DNA from: Paraglomus occultum
Taxonomy: Eukaryota > Glomeromycota > Glomeromycetes > Paraglomerales > Paraglomeraceae
DNA length: 13,363 nt
NCBI GenBank assembly: GCA_910592205.1
Contig: CAJVPJ010001011.1
Coordinates: forward strand, 1 to 13,363
Direction of reading: 5' to 3'
The notes under the pieces were generated by a model. The model worked only from the letters and a program-made list of their open reading frames with translations. It ran no database searches and had not been told where the DNA came from. Below are positions 1 to 8,547 of the stretch, piece after piece. Position numbers and translations under genes: made by a program. Positions within the stretch are counted from its first letter, which is position 1. Every line of letters begins with the position of its first letter.

Positions 1-38
1 TAAAGGAGATATAAAGCGATTTTGTCAGTGAATCAAAA

Positions 39-60
39 TTCCGTTCAAATTTGAACGGAA
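39..60. repeat. 22-bp perfect palindrome
   Basis: Two 11-nt arms, TTCCGTTCAAA and TTTGAACGGAA, meet with no spacer and no mismatch. The half-site contains two spaced TTC triplets that become GAA in the other arm, so it looks superficially like a heat-shock-element arrangement, but no gene start lies nearby. It could be a dimeric-protein site or the centre of an inverted-repeat element. The symmetry is seen directly; the role is unknown. Confidence 0.7.
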
Positions 61-356
61 AACAGTCTAAGGGATAATGAATTTAATAGTAAAATCTCTT
101 TATACCGTTACCGAAGTTCGACGCAGGATTTTTATATATGCTACTAATCTGAAGTTTTATCACGTGAACAAATGTAGAATAGTTATTGGCTGTAGCATAC
201 GATTTTTGGTCATGATTTTTGGTCGTCGTATTTTAAATGCAGTAATCATTATGATATTCATATATATTGTTCAATTATGCGAATAGATTCATTTGTTACT
301 ATTTACATAAGTCTGTTTATACCGAATATTGCTTGACCTTAGTGCCTAACTTCGTT

Positions 357-445
357 AATAGAGGTACCTCGCTATACCGAATATCTCGTTATACCGAATC
401 GTGGATACCTCCCCTGACACTTCGGTATAACGAGGTTTGCCTGTA
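357..445. mobile_element. Small inverted-repeat element with pogo/Tigger-like ends (MITE-like)
   Basis: CTCGTTATACCGAA (385-398) is repeated in perfect inverse orientation as TTCGGTATAACGAG (421-434). A near-direct copy, CTCGCTATACCGAATAT, sits at 368-384. The right side ends ...GAGGTTTGCCTG (to 443) followed by TA. Read inward from that end it begins CAGGCAAACCTCG, which fits the CAG start and TA target habit of pogo/Tigger-type Tc1-mariner elements. The left side (AATAGAGGTACCTCG) aligns with this end with several mismatches and a damaged TA. A further TATACCGAATAT motif lies at 318-329, so the element may be larger than stated. No transposase is present here. Family assignment is an inference. 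Confidence 0.4.
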
Positions 446-1789
446 TACGAAAAAAGAATCAAAATTTTCATTTAACAAAATGGTGCTAGTCTGACTGTAG
501 TTGGCAGATTTGTCTTTGTCTTAAATTCTTATGAGGAAATTGAGAGTATTGGACATAATAGCTGAAGCAGTTTATCGAGCCAAGCGACGGGACTTATTGC
601 CGTGAGCAAACAACAAAGTTAGCACAGCATTTGCTCATTTTATCAAACTTACGAGGGGGCAACTGCTACGCACTTTACTGTATGTATGGTCATTAGTGCG
701 CCAATTAATCATGAAAAAGATTACTGTTAGTTATGAGTTGCCACTGCTAAGGTTGCTCTAGTCATCATCGCGGCCTCTGTTCGGTCGATGCTATAAATTT
801 CCTTTCAACCATACAAATATTTCCGTAGCAAAGCAATGGAACATGACGTACGTTAACCGCTTTTATTATAGATAGATTATAATAAAGATTATGTGGAAGA
901 GAAGTTTCAACGTGTGAAAGTATAAAGTTGGATGGATGTGGATAAATTATGTATAATCTAGCTAAATAAGGTGTTCTGAAATTCCGGTATCATTATAGTG
1001 TGTGTTAATGATTATCCGATCCAACCGTAAAATAGCATGTACATCTGCTTCTCTTATGACATGGTGTTTTATTGTCAATTTTCTAAAAAATGCAAGATTG
1101 CTTCTATAAAGGTTTGTGTGGATCTCCACGAATGTCTCTAGAATCGATCGCGTGAATACCTAGCAGAGGGAACGAAAGTAATTAGTTAGAGATCGACATT
1201 GTTGATTCAACAGTCACTCGCTAGCACCTTGAAACACAATATAATTACTCACGTCTTGTCGAATTTCTGGTTTATAGCAATAAGCTTGACTTGAGTATTT
1301 TGATCAACATTGAGCCATGGGTAAGGGTTATTTTTCCTAAGTAGAGAACATTCAGAGGAACAGTGGTAAGCGGTCATTGGATGGTGAAATGAAAGTTGAG
1401 GGCTTTTTGGCTATTAACAACAACCGAGAATGCGTGCAATGGAAACCACACTCTCTCTGATGTCAGACAAAACAGTACGGTACTAACCTGTCCCAGGTGA
1501 CATCTGGGCCACGAGCAAGACGAGTAAGGTACCAACCGGCACCGGCAACTGCTATACCCTATCAATGAACGAACACGTCATTAATACATGTAAGCTGGCA
1601 TACTTTAATTTCGGACCAACTGGTGTTCTCTCATCTCGGCTAATAACTGTATATAAAATACTTACAGTTACAACATAAATCGGGACTATTTCTGGCCTAT
1701 ACCAATATCGCATAAATATGTTCCTAGCAGCGGCCATTTTGATAGTGTAATTTGAGTAAAGAGAAGGAAATGTTGTAGTCGCAAGGGAG
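446..1789. other. Unassigned intergenic stretch
   Basis: No gene, RNA gene or clear repeat was recognised. Reading frames on both strands are short. A plus-strand frame around 1340-1563 is open apart from one stop, and the minus strand has two short ORFs, but none has a recognisable domain or intron structure. No tRNA-like A-box/B-box pair was seen. Confidence 0.5.
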
Positions 1790-1791
1790 GG

Positions 1792-2172
1792 ATGTTAGCG
1801 GTATTTATAGTCATTTTCTTGAACGTTTTGAAATGGTTTTTCATGAAACATAATTCGGGTGAACTCGGCGAGTTTTCTGTGATGTCAGGTTACACAGCAC
1901 GCTCATCGGATCTTTCAGCTTTGACACATCCCAAATACGGGAATAAAAATACAACAGCTCGTGCAACTGTAGTGCACTAGTACAACCACACGGAAATAAA
2001 AAGCCTCGATTTGGGGGACGAATTACGTCAAATGCATGTCGTCAATATCAACTGGAAATGTGGGAGACGGTGTCACACATTTGAACACAACGAAGATCTC
2101 GAGATGGATGCGTTTTTAGATATCGATGAATCTTACACTGTCATTAGGATTATCCACATCGATGGTGATTAA
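1792..2172 (+). pseudogene. Weak coding-like frame with one internal stop
   Basis: From the ATG at 1792 the frame is open for 62 codons to a TAG at 1978-1980, then open again in the same frame to a TAA at 2170-2172. The second half is rich in acidic and polar residues and includes the string DLEMDAFLDIDES. That is vaguely like the acidic tails of some pogo-type transposases, but no catalytic DDE region is present, so the resemblance is too thin to name it. An A-rich run follows directly (2171-2187). Open stretches of this length arise by chance in AT-rich DNA, so this may be non-coding. Confidence 0.15.
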
Positions 2173-2530
2173 AGAAAAAAAAAAAAAGAGTAGCATCATA
2201 ACGTCAAATAAACATCAAAACGTATAATACTTCTCCTTAATAGCGGTTGGAAATTATAAGTTAATGTAGTGTCACTTTGTCGTTGGTGACGTCTCTATGT
2301 CTGATGCTCTGCCTGCTAAGAAAACAGGCCTTGCCTATAAAAAAGGTACAATATGTGAAATTTGCATGTAGTGAAAACAATGGTAATTAATTAAATATTG
2401 CTTAATTTAGGTCACGAACGCCAAAATTTCAGTAAAATAACGTCATCAAGATCTGATGATAATCATAATCAGATTATCAAATTCCGTAAACATGCTTTTT
2501 TTAACGTTAACGTCGTCATCACTTGAATAT
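2173..2530. other. Unassigned intergenic stretch
   Basis: No gene recognised. It contains an A-rich run at its start and nested small inverted repeats at 2451-2478 (ATCTGAT/ATCAGAT and GATAATC/GATTATC). A short minus-strand open frame with an acidic SSDDDV string overlaps 2440-2590 but is in a different frame from the neighbouring candidate exon, so it is not called. Confidence 0.4.
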
Positions 2531-2914
2531 TCATTGGTCAATGACAGTGCATTCTTCCTTCTTGTATCTTGTGAACTTCTTATTGCCCTGTAGAATATCC
2601 GTAATGACAGAAATTATATAATCTTTGCATAAGCGTGTGCTTTTATCTAAAAACGCTGATATTCTTTGTGATGACAAATTGATGTGTGTATCATTTCCCG
2701 AATCCCACGAATGTTTTTCTCCGAAGAACGAAATTGTCCATTGGGCTATTTTTAATTTCTATTTGTTTTCTGCATGCTAAAGAAGCTTATTGTTTATGTT
2801 GGAATAATTGAATTAACTAGTAAATGAAGTTAACAAGTTAATTTCATTGTTGACATGCTCAGTTGCAAGTTCTTTTGCATTGTCTTTTTTTCTTTCGCAA
2901 AGAAAAAGATTCAT
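2531..2914 (-). CDS. Hypothetical two-exon minus-strand gene (weak model)
   Basis: The proposed model is exon 1 at 2914-2818 (ATG, 32 codons plus 1 nt) and exon 2 at 2745-2531 (2 nt plus 70 codons and TGA), giving 103 residues. The joining intron would be 72 nt (2817-2746), the same size as the three introns of the confident gene at the right end, and it preserves frame. Exon 2 encodes a mixed polar and hydrophobic helix-like segment with TRYKKEECTVIDQ at its end; no known domain was recognised. Against it: the donor is GTTAAT rather than GTATGT/GTAAG, the acceptor lacks a pyrimidine tract, a TAA lies directly upstream of the ATG, and open frames of this size are expected by chance here. Confidence 0.2.
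2823..2907. repeat. Two small inverted repeats
   Basis: 2823-2848 is an imperfect 26-bp palindrome (AATGAAGTTAAC, AA, GTTAATTTCATT, one mismatch). 2887-2907 has TTTTTCTTT and AAAGAAAAA separated by CGC. Both overlap the weak minus-strand model. They could be cruciform-prone AT-rich sequence with no function. Confidence 0.5.
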
Positions 2915-4390
2915 GAACAAGGCACCTTATGGCTATCATTCTTACATACAGTATATGGGTGTGGCTCAAAAGTTTTGACACAATGTAATTATCTCAGCAT
3001 CTCTGATTATCTCGCTTAGTAAAATAATCATATTAAAGCTTGAGTCACACGCAATGAATAAAGATTTTGACTCATTTTTAGTTTGATAGCTGTCGAGGAA
3101 AAAATTTTGAAACTTGTCCATCAACAACGATGGAAATTGTACTCGTGAAAACCAAAGTAATCTATCTTGGATGTGCTGGCATAATAGTAAAAGAACCAAT
3201 ACCAGTCACAGGAGTTAATTAGAGGTAATAAATCATATTCAAACGTACTAGTTTGGCTCGAACGAAAGGATAAAAATGTAATTCGTTCTAAAGCGGTTAT
3301 CATGAAGGAGCTGAATATCAATAAACGCGATACGGAGTTACTTGTACTGTATATAAGACTTTCGATACGGCAATTACGAAGGGTTAAGATAAATATGGTT
3401 TTTATGTTTAAGAATAAAGTGAAAGCATGTACGTCGCTAAAATGAAATGCGTTAATAATATTATTTATATCAAAAAACGGGAGCAAGTCTTTTCGTCAGC
3501 TCGTAACGTGGGTTTCACCATGTGATCCTTCGTTGCGAACTTTCTCAACCAACATGGTAAAGGTTAGGTTCCGATACTGTTGGTGTGAATAAGAGACATT
3601 GTTATCTCTGTTATTGTATATCGTATAAACGTATAGTTATAATAGTTGGATAAATTGTAATTGATCGTACAAAGATAATCGCTTAACACATTGATGAGTA
3701 ACTTTATTATTATTATCGTCCTGATTCGCAATGCTGCGTAACAGGAATGCTCACTTGAGTATTCGATAAGTTAAGAGAGTGTTTACAATTGGTTTTGCTG
3801 GTCGATTCACTGAACTCTGAATTAAAATTCTCATGGTGATTGGTAATATTAATTACTAGTGGACTCATAGTTAACGTTATGATTTATGAGTTACTTGTAA
3901 CTATCACATTGTGATGACATTAACAAATGAAGAGTATTATTATTATAGCATCACTGGACTAAATAATAGGGTTAGAACTTTCCTCCCTCCTTAGAAGGAA
4001 TAGTCCTGTCTATGTCAGGAGACTGTGATTATCATTGTGAGTTATCAAGTAGAAAAGCTAGTGCAAATTCCATTAATAATGTTAGTCACAAAAAGCCCAT
4101 TGTTAATTGTGAAGCAAAGCTGAGAACTCTAGGTATATATATAACCAACCACCCCACATTCACAAATGCTACTGTCTTCTTCACGAGAGAATTTCTTTAT
4201 TATTAATAACTGTATAAAAACATTAACATCAACCATACTAATACATTAATGCCTTTCCAATTCATTGACATTATTACAGTATTACTTATTCTCAAATACG
4301 TTATTAATAATATAATAATAATGACTTGTGACCACTGTGAACCACTTTTTTTTAGTATTAGTAGAATAAATCTTTCCTATTACTATACAA
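2915..4390. other. Unassigned intergenic stretch
   Basis: Several short open frames exist, the longest a 121-codon minus-strand frame at 3121-3486 with an overlapping plus-strand open frame at about 3238-3444. Neither has a recognisable domain. A 64-codon plus-strand ORF at 4012-4206 ends in an AT-rich tail. From 4200 to 4400 the sequence is dominated by TAATAA-type low complexity. Nothing here can be assigned. Confidence 0.45.
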
Positions 4391-4415
4391 TTAATATAAT
4401 TCAACTGCTTTCCTA
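4391..4415 (-). other. Out-of-frame remnant of the last Sel1 repeat
   Basis: Past the TAG stop of the Sel1 gene the DNA still matches the repeat unit: read in another frame it gives VRKAVELY and then TAA (4391-4393). Other units read AAG/AAA followed by GAT GTT, but here the DNA is AAGAGATGTT, which is 2 nt shorter than AAGAAAGATGTT. The deletion creates the TGT TAG end. No repeat sequence is visible beyond 4391. Confidence 0.7.
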
Positions 4416-6893
4416 ACATCTCTTAACTTCAATTCCAAGTTGATAGCAATAATCAAGATTATTTTGTGCAAAGGCATTTCCTTGTTCAGCTGCTTTTTCA
4501 TACAATTTAACTGCTTTCTTAATGTTTTTCTTCACTCCAATTCCAAGTTGATAGCAATAACCAAGATTATTTTGTGCAAAAGCATTTCCTTGTTTGACTG
4601 CTTTTTTGTAGAACTCAACTGCTTTCTTGTCATCTTTCTCTACTCCAATTCCATATTGATAGCAATAACCGAGATTACATTGTGCAGAAGCATTTCCTTG
4701 TTCAAGTGCTTTTTCATATAATTTAACTGCTTTTTTAGCATCTTCCTTTACTCCAATTCCATATTGATAACAATAACCAAGATTACATTTTGCAGTAGCA
4801 TGTCCTTGTTCAGATGCTTTTTCATATAATTTAACTGCTTTTTTAGCATCCTTCTCTACTCCAATCCCAAGTTGATAGCAATAACCAAGACCATTTTGTG
4901 CAATAAAATTTCCTTGTTCAACTGCTTTTTCATATAATGCAACTGCTTTCTTGGCATCTTTTTCTACTCCAATTCCATCTTCATAGCAATGGCCAAGATT
5001 ATATTGTGCAGAAGCATTTCCTTGTTCAGTTGCTTTTTTATATAATTCAACTGCCTTCTTCTCATCTTTCTCTACTCCAATTCCATATAGATAACAATAA
5101 CCAAAATTATTTTGTGCAAAGGCATTTCCTTGTTCAGCTGCTTTTTCATACAATTTAACTGCTGCCTTAACGTTTTTCTTCACTCCAATTCCATCTTCAT
5201 AGCAATGGCCAAGATTATATTGTGCAGAAGCATTTCCTTGTTCAGCTGCTTTTTCATATAATTCAACTGCCTTCTTATTATCTTTCTCTACTCCAATTCC
5301 ATATTGATAGCAATAACCAAGATTACATTGTGCAGAAGCATTTCCTTGTTCAGCTGCTTTTTCATATAATTCAACTGCTGTCTTAACATTTTTCTCTACT
5401 CTGATTCCAAGTTGGTAGCAATGAGCAAGATTATATTGTGCAAAAGCAGTTTCTTGTTCACCTGCATTTTTAGCATCCTTCTCTATTCCAATTCCATATA
5501 GATGATATAGACCAAATTTATATGGTATAAACACATTTCCTTGTTCAGCTACTTTTTCATATAATCTAACAGCTTTCTTAGTATCTTTTACTTTCTCTGC
5601 TCCAATTCTGTATCCGTTTTCATAGCAATAACCAAGGTAATTTTGTGCAGTAATATTAATATGTCCTTGTTCAACTGCTTTTTTATATAATTCAATTGTT
5701 TTCTTAGCATCTTTTTCTATTCCAATTCCATTTTCATAACAATAACCAACAAGACATTGTGCATCAGCATTTTCTTGTTCAACTACTTTTCTATATAATT
5801 CAACTGTCTTCTTAGACTTGGCCACTTCCTTTACTCCCACTCCACATTGATAGCAATAACCAAGATTGTCTTCTGCATCAGCATTTATTAGTTCATCAAC
5901 TATTTTATACAATTCAAGTGCTTTCTCAAAATCTTGCTCTACTCCAATTCCATATAGATAACAATAACCAAGATTCTTTTGTGCAAAAGCATTTCCTTGT
6001 TCAGCTGCTTTTTCATATAATTCAATTGCCTTTTCAAAATCTCGCTCTACTCCAATTTTAAATTGATAGCAGTAGCCAAGATTACTTTGTGCAGAAGCAT
6101 TTCCTTGATCAACAGCTTTTTCATACAATTCAACTGCTTTCTCAATGTTTTTCTCTACTCCAATTCCAAGCTGACAGCAATAACCAAGATTATTTTGTGC
6201 AAAAGCATTTCCTTGTTTGATGGCTTTTTTATATAATTCAACCGCATTTCTAACATCTTTCTCTACTCCAATCCCAAGTTGATAGCAACAACCAAGATTA
6301 TTTTGTGCAATGGCATTTCCTTGTTCAACTGCTTTTTTGTATAATTCAATTGCCTTCTCAATATCTTTTTTTACTCCAATTCCAAGTTGATAGCAATAAC
6401 CAAGTTTATATTGTGCATCAGCATGTCCTTGTTTAATTGCTTTTTCATATAATTCAACTGCCTTCTCAACATTTTTTTCTATTCCAGTTCCATATTGATA
6501 GCAATGGCCAAGATTATATTGTGCAGCAACATTTCCTTGTTCAACTGCTTTTTTATATAATGCAACTGCCTTTTCAGCATCTTTCTCTATTTCAATTCCA
6601 AATTGATAGCAATAACCAAGACTATATTGTGCAAATGCATTTCCTTGTTCAACTGTTTTTTTATATAATTCAACTGCTCTCTCATCACTCATTTTAATAT
6701 ACCAATTCAGCATATAGTAGGTGTCTGCAATCAGTTTCAATGTTAATGCATTATTCGGTTCATGTTCTAAAGATTTACTAAAATATTTCAAAGCATTTTC
6801 ATATTGTTCAGCCATAAAATATTCTGCCCCATTATATCTCAATTCAAGTGCATCAGTCTCTGATAATAATAACTCATTGATAGCCTGGAACAT
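4413..6893 (-). CDS. Sel1-like repeat protein with N-terminal TPR segment
   Basis: This is an intronless ORF of 826 codons. Residues about 23-60 form a TPR-like helical pair (AEYFMAEQYENALKYFSKSL...). From about residue 72 there are 21 Sel1-like repeats, mostly of 36 residues, with the pattern AVELYEKAAEQGNAxAQ, then NLGYCYQxGIGVEKD. Sel1 repeats are TPR-related alpha-solenoids used as protein-binding scaffolds. In mycorrhizal and related fungi they form very large families, often with kinase domains. No kinase, signal peptide or membrane segment is seen here, so a cytosolic adaptor is likely; the partner is unknown. Repeat 12 lacks about 7 residues, and repeat 10 carries extra residues. The start is the first ATG after an in-frame TAA about 45 nt upstream. 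The final repeat stops early (GIEVKRC) because of an apparent 2-nt deletion. Confidence 0.92.
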   Translation of the reverse strand: MFQAINELLLSETDALELRYNGAEYFMAEQYENALKYFSKSLEHEPNNALTLKLIADTYYMLNWYIKMSDERAVELYKKTVEQGNAFAQYSLGYCYQFGIEIEKDAEKAVALYKKAVEQGNVAAQYNLGHCYQYGTGIEKNVEKAVELYEKAIKQGHADAQYKLGYCYQLGIGVKKDIEKAIELYKKAVEQGNAIAQNNLGCCYQLGIGVEKDVRNAVELYKKAIKQGNAFAQNNLGYCCQLGIGVEKNIEKAVELYEKAVDQGNASAQSNLGYCYQFKIGVERDFEKAIELYEKAAEQGNAFAQKNLGYCYLYGIGVEQDFEKALELYKIVDELINADAEDNLGYCYQCGVGVKEVAKSKKTVELYRKVVEQENADAQCLVGYCYENGIGIEKDAKKTIELYKKAVEQGHINITAQNYLGYCYENGYRIGAEKVKDTKKAVRLYEKVAEQGNVFIPYKFGLYHLYGIGIEKDAKNAGEQETAFAQYNLAHCYQLGIRVEKNVKTAVELYEKAAEQGNASAQCNLGYCYQYGIGVEKDNKKAVELYEKAAEQGNASAQYNLGHCYEDGIGVKKNVKAAVKLYEKAAEQGNAFAQNNFGYCYLYGIGVEKDEKKAVELYKKATEQGNASAQYNLGHCYEDGIGVEKDAKKAVALYEKAVEQGNFIAQNGLGYCYQLGIGVEKDAKKAVKLYEKASEQGHATAKCNLGYCYQYGIGVKEDAKKAVKLYEKALEQGNASAQCNLGYCYQYGIGVEKDDKKAVEFYKKAVKQGNAFAQNNLGYCYQLGIGVKKNIKKAVKLYEKAAEQGNAFAQNNLDYCYQLGIEVKRC

Positions 6894-7040
6894 TGTATAA
6901 TAATAACAAATGTGACCACCTTTACTCGGTCTCAGACATTAAAAGCGAAGATTTTAAGAATATGATCTCTGAAACGTTCCTACTGCAGCTATTGAGGTAG
7001 TTTTATGAACGTACATAAAAAGGGGCTAAAGCGGAGTAGT

Positions 7041-7106
7041 TTATATTTATGCCACACAGCAGGTGCCACAAATTGATTAAGTGCCACAATCAATATTGGT
7101 GCCACA
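7041..7106 (-). promoter_or_regulatory. Four TGTGGCA boxes beside a TATA-like stretch
   Basis: On the plus strand TGCCACA occurs at 7050-7056, 7064-7070, 7082-7088 and 7100-7106, so the last three are exactly 18 bp apart. On the minus strand, the direction of the Sel1-repeat gene, these are four TGTGGCA boxes directly followed by ATAAATATAA (7050-7041). The block lies about 150-210 bp upstream of that gene's ATG, a reasonable place for a promoter. The middle spacer also forms a small hairpin (ATTGATT/AATCAAT). Regulatory function is inferred from position and spacing only. Confidence 0.35.
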
Positions 7107-8190
7107 CATGGATATCATGTGCATTAATTCTGCAGCTTGTTTCGAAACACAAAGTTACGCGCGTCAGTTTTAAATAGCTTGACAGTTTCAATACATCAAA
7201 TTTAGCATTACGGGTATGTTGAAACTCTTTATTTGTTACTTCAGACGAGGCTGGAATAGTCATTGAAAACACATGCAGTTAGACATATGTTTGAGCGTTC
7301 GGTGATTGAGTTACGATCATGCTTACATGCTGTTTGTACATTCGTTTACGCCAGTAATGAGACATTAGGAGACGTTATAACTGTTACAGAAAGAAGCATG
7401 ATACAAAGCATTTATTGATCATAATGAAAGGGTAGGAAGAATACGTGTGGTGTTTCAGAAAAGATATAAATTGAATAGCTAAATTCTACGTACAAATTTT
7501 ACATACAGTATAGCAATTAGCAGCCGATAAAAAAATAAACTTATTATTTTCATATTTGATTTCGTGTCAATGATTGTCCGGAGCAAAGCATAATCTCAAC
7601 CAATGATTGATATTGATTGCTCCGGACTTACAACGGTTTCCGTTTCCTAGTAATATCACTCCTACTGAGAAGCGTATGCACTTGTTTAATGTGAATTGAA
7701 GAATTTGAAATGAGTTGGTGGCCGTAGTAACAAACATATGGACGCAATATAATTCTTATAAATTTGTCAACGGTGATTCCTGGAAAATCTACGTCTGCCG
7801 CTTGGCTAAACATCGAGAATCGAGCACACGACAAGAATGAATTTCAATTGACAGGCGTAGGCAAACCTCAGCTCGACCATCAGATCTTTGCAATGCAAAA
7901 ATTAAAATTACATGGGTTAATGTCTTCGGAAGTTGTTCAAATCGAGTGGTATAAAGATTCTCCCTGATCATACACACCCTATACTAGATATTGAGTCAAA
8001 CATTTCAGAATAGGTTCGAAGAAAGTGGATTTGAAAATTTACGAACGGCGCGAGCAAATCACCATACTTTTGTCGCGAACGGAGAAACAGAGAAGAACTT
8101 ATATCTGAAGACTTACTGTTAATGAACTGATGGAAAGAATGCGGGAGGTGGAAATAACATAAATATGTTATTTCCATTTAGCCTAGGTTA
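7107..8190. other. Unassigned intergenic stretch
   Basis: Apart from the stem-loop at 7576-7627, no gene or RNA was recognised. At 7628-7977 three short ORFs overlap on both strands; none has a domain or a supporting splice pattern, so none is called. Confidence 0.5.
7576..7627. repeat. 52-bp inverted repeat (stem-loop or solo MITE)
   Basis: GTCCGGAGCAA (7576-7586) and TTGCTCCGGAC (7617-7627) are perfect 11-bp inverted arms around a 30-nt AT-rich loop. The arm itself contains the palindrome TCCGGA. A direct repeat CAATGATTG lies just outside and touching the left arm (7568-7576) and again inside the loop (7601-7609). It could be a very small transposon-derived element or a transcript hairpin. 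No obvious target-site duplication was found. Confidence 0.6.
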
Positions 8191-8338
8191 TGACGTGTGG
8201 ATTATAAAACTCAAGTCATTCGAGTCACGTGTAGATTACAAAGTTTGAGTGACGGGTAGATCGCAAAATTCAAGTCACTTGACCAATAATATATCCCTAA
8301 TACTAAGTGTAACGTGTAAATTGCAAAACTCAAGTCAT
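8191..8338. repeat. Four degenerate copies of a ~28-bp repeat
   Basis: Copies lie at about 8191-8219, 8224-8251, 8250-8279 and 8310-8338. They share ACGTGTAGATTGC followed by AAAACTCAAGTCA, with the second copy most diverged. Copies 1-3 are nearly tandem and copy 4 is spaced by about 30 nt. Each unit has weak inverted ends (TGACGTG/CAAGTCA). A CACGTG palindrome falls in copy 2. This could be a decayed minisatellite or an array of protein-binding sites. Confidence 0.65.
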
Positions 8339-8358
8339 ACCACATACCCTTTAGAAAG

Positions 8359-8547
8359 TCAAATTCGATATTGATAATCATACTGGCCTAGCATCATTTC
8401 AGCTTTCTGTCTTTCAATTTCTTCTAATTGGTAGTAAAGTGGAAATCAGATTTTCAAGACCAATATGTTTTCTAATTTATTGTCAGGGGAAAGACCTTGA
8501 AATAGAAAGAATTGCTGTCTAACCATTTCTTCCTGATTTGAATTTAT
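8359..8547 (-). pseudogene. Coding-like remnant with a premature stop
   Basis: On the minus strand a 63-codon frame runs from 8547 to a TGA at 8359-8361 with one internal TGA at 8446-8448. The conceptual product reads like a soluble protein with charged helical segments: EEMVRQQFFLFQGLSPDNK before the stop and YYQLEEIERQKAEMMLGQ after it. The internal TGA could be a mutated CGA. No family was recognised. A second minus-strand frame just upstream (about 8548-8690) also looks coding-like (TIRISGIDTDPNKCPLEFEI) but is in a different frame, which fits an eroded gene. Chance open frames remain possible, so confidence is low. Confidence 0.3.

Noticed and set aside
1374-1737. Two short minus-strand ORFs
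   Set aside because: No domain, Cys/Arg-rich random-looking composition, no splice signals linking them.
1792-2172. Pogo-type transposase C-terminus linked to the element at 357-445
   Set aside because: The resemblance rests on a short acidic string only; there is no DDE region, and the inverted ends do not bracket this frame.
2881-2910. Rho-independent terminator
   Set aside because: The T-rich hairpin has a short AT stem and lies in eukaryotic sequence; no upstream gene ends there.
3121-3486. 121-codon minus-strand ORF
   Set aside because: Phe/Ile/Tyr/Ser-rich composition typical of AT-rich non-coding DNA, no domain, and a plus-strand frame over much of the same span is equally open.
4012-4206. 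64-codon plus-strand ORF
   Set aside because: Short, no recognisable domain or splice support, ends in AT low complexity; chance is a sufficient explanation.
4440-6697. Plus-strand ORFs of 73-93 codons opposite the Sel1 gene
   Set aside because: They are repetitive low-complexity translations (FLVQLLF, CYCYQ complements) that recur with the 108-bp repeat period; they are antisense shadows of the repeat array.
7628-7977. Three overlapping short ORFs on both strands
   Set aside because: They overlap in conflicting frames and none has a domain or codon pattern that stands out.
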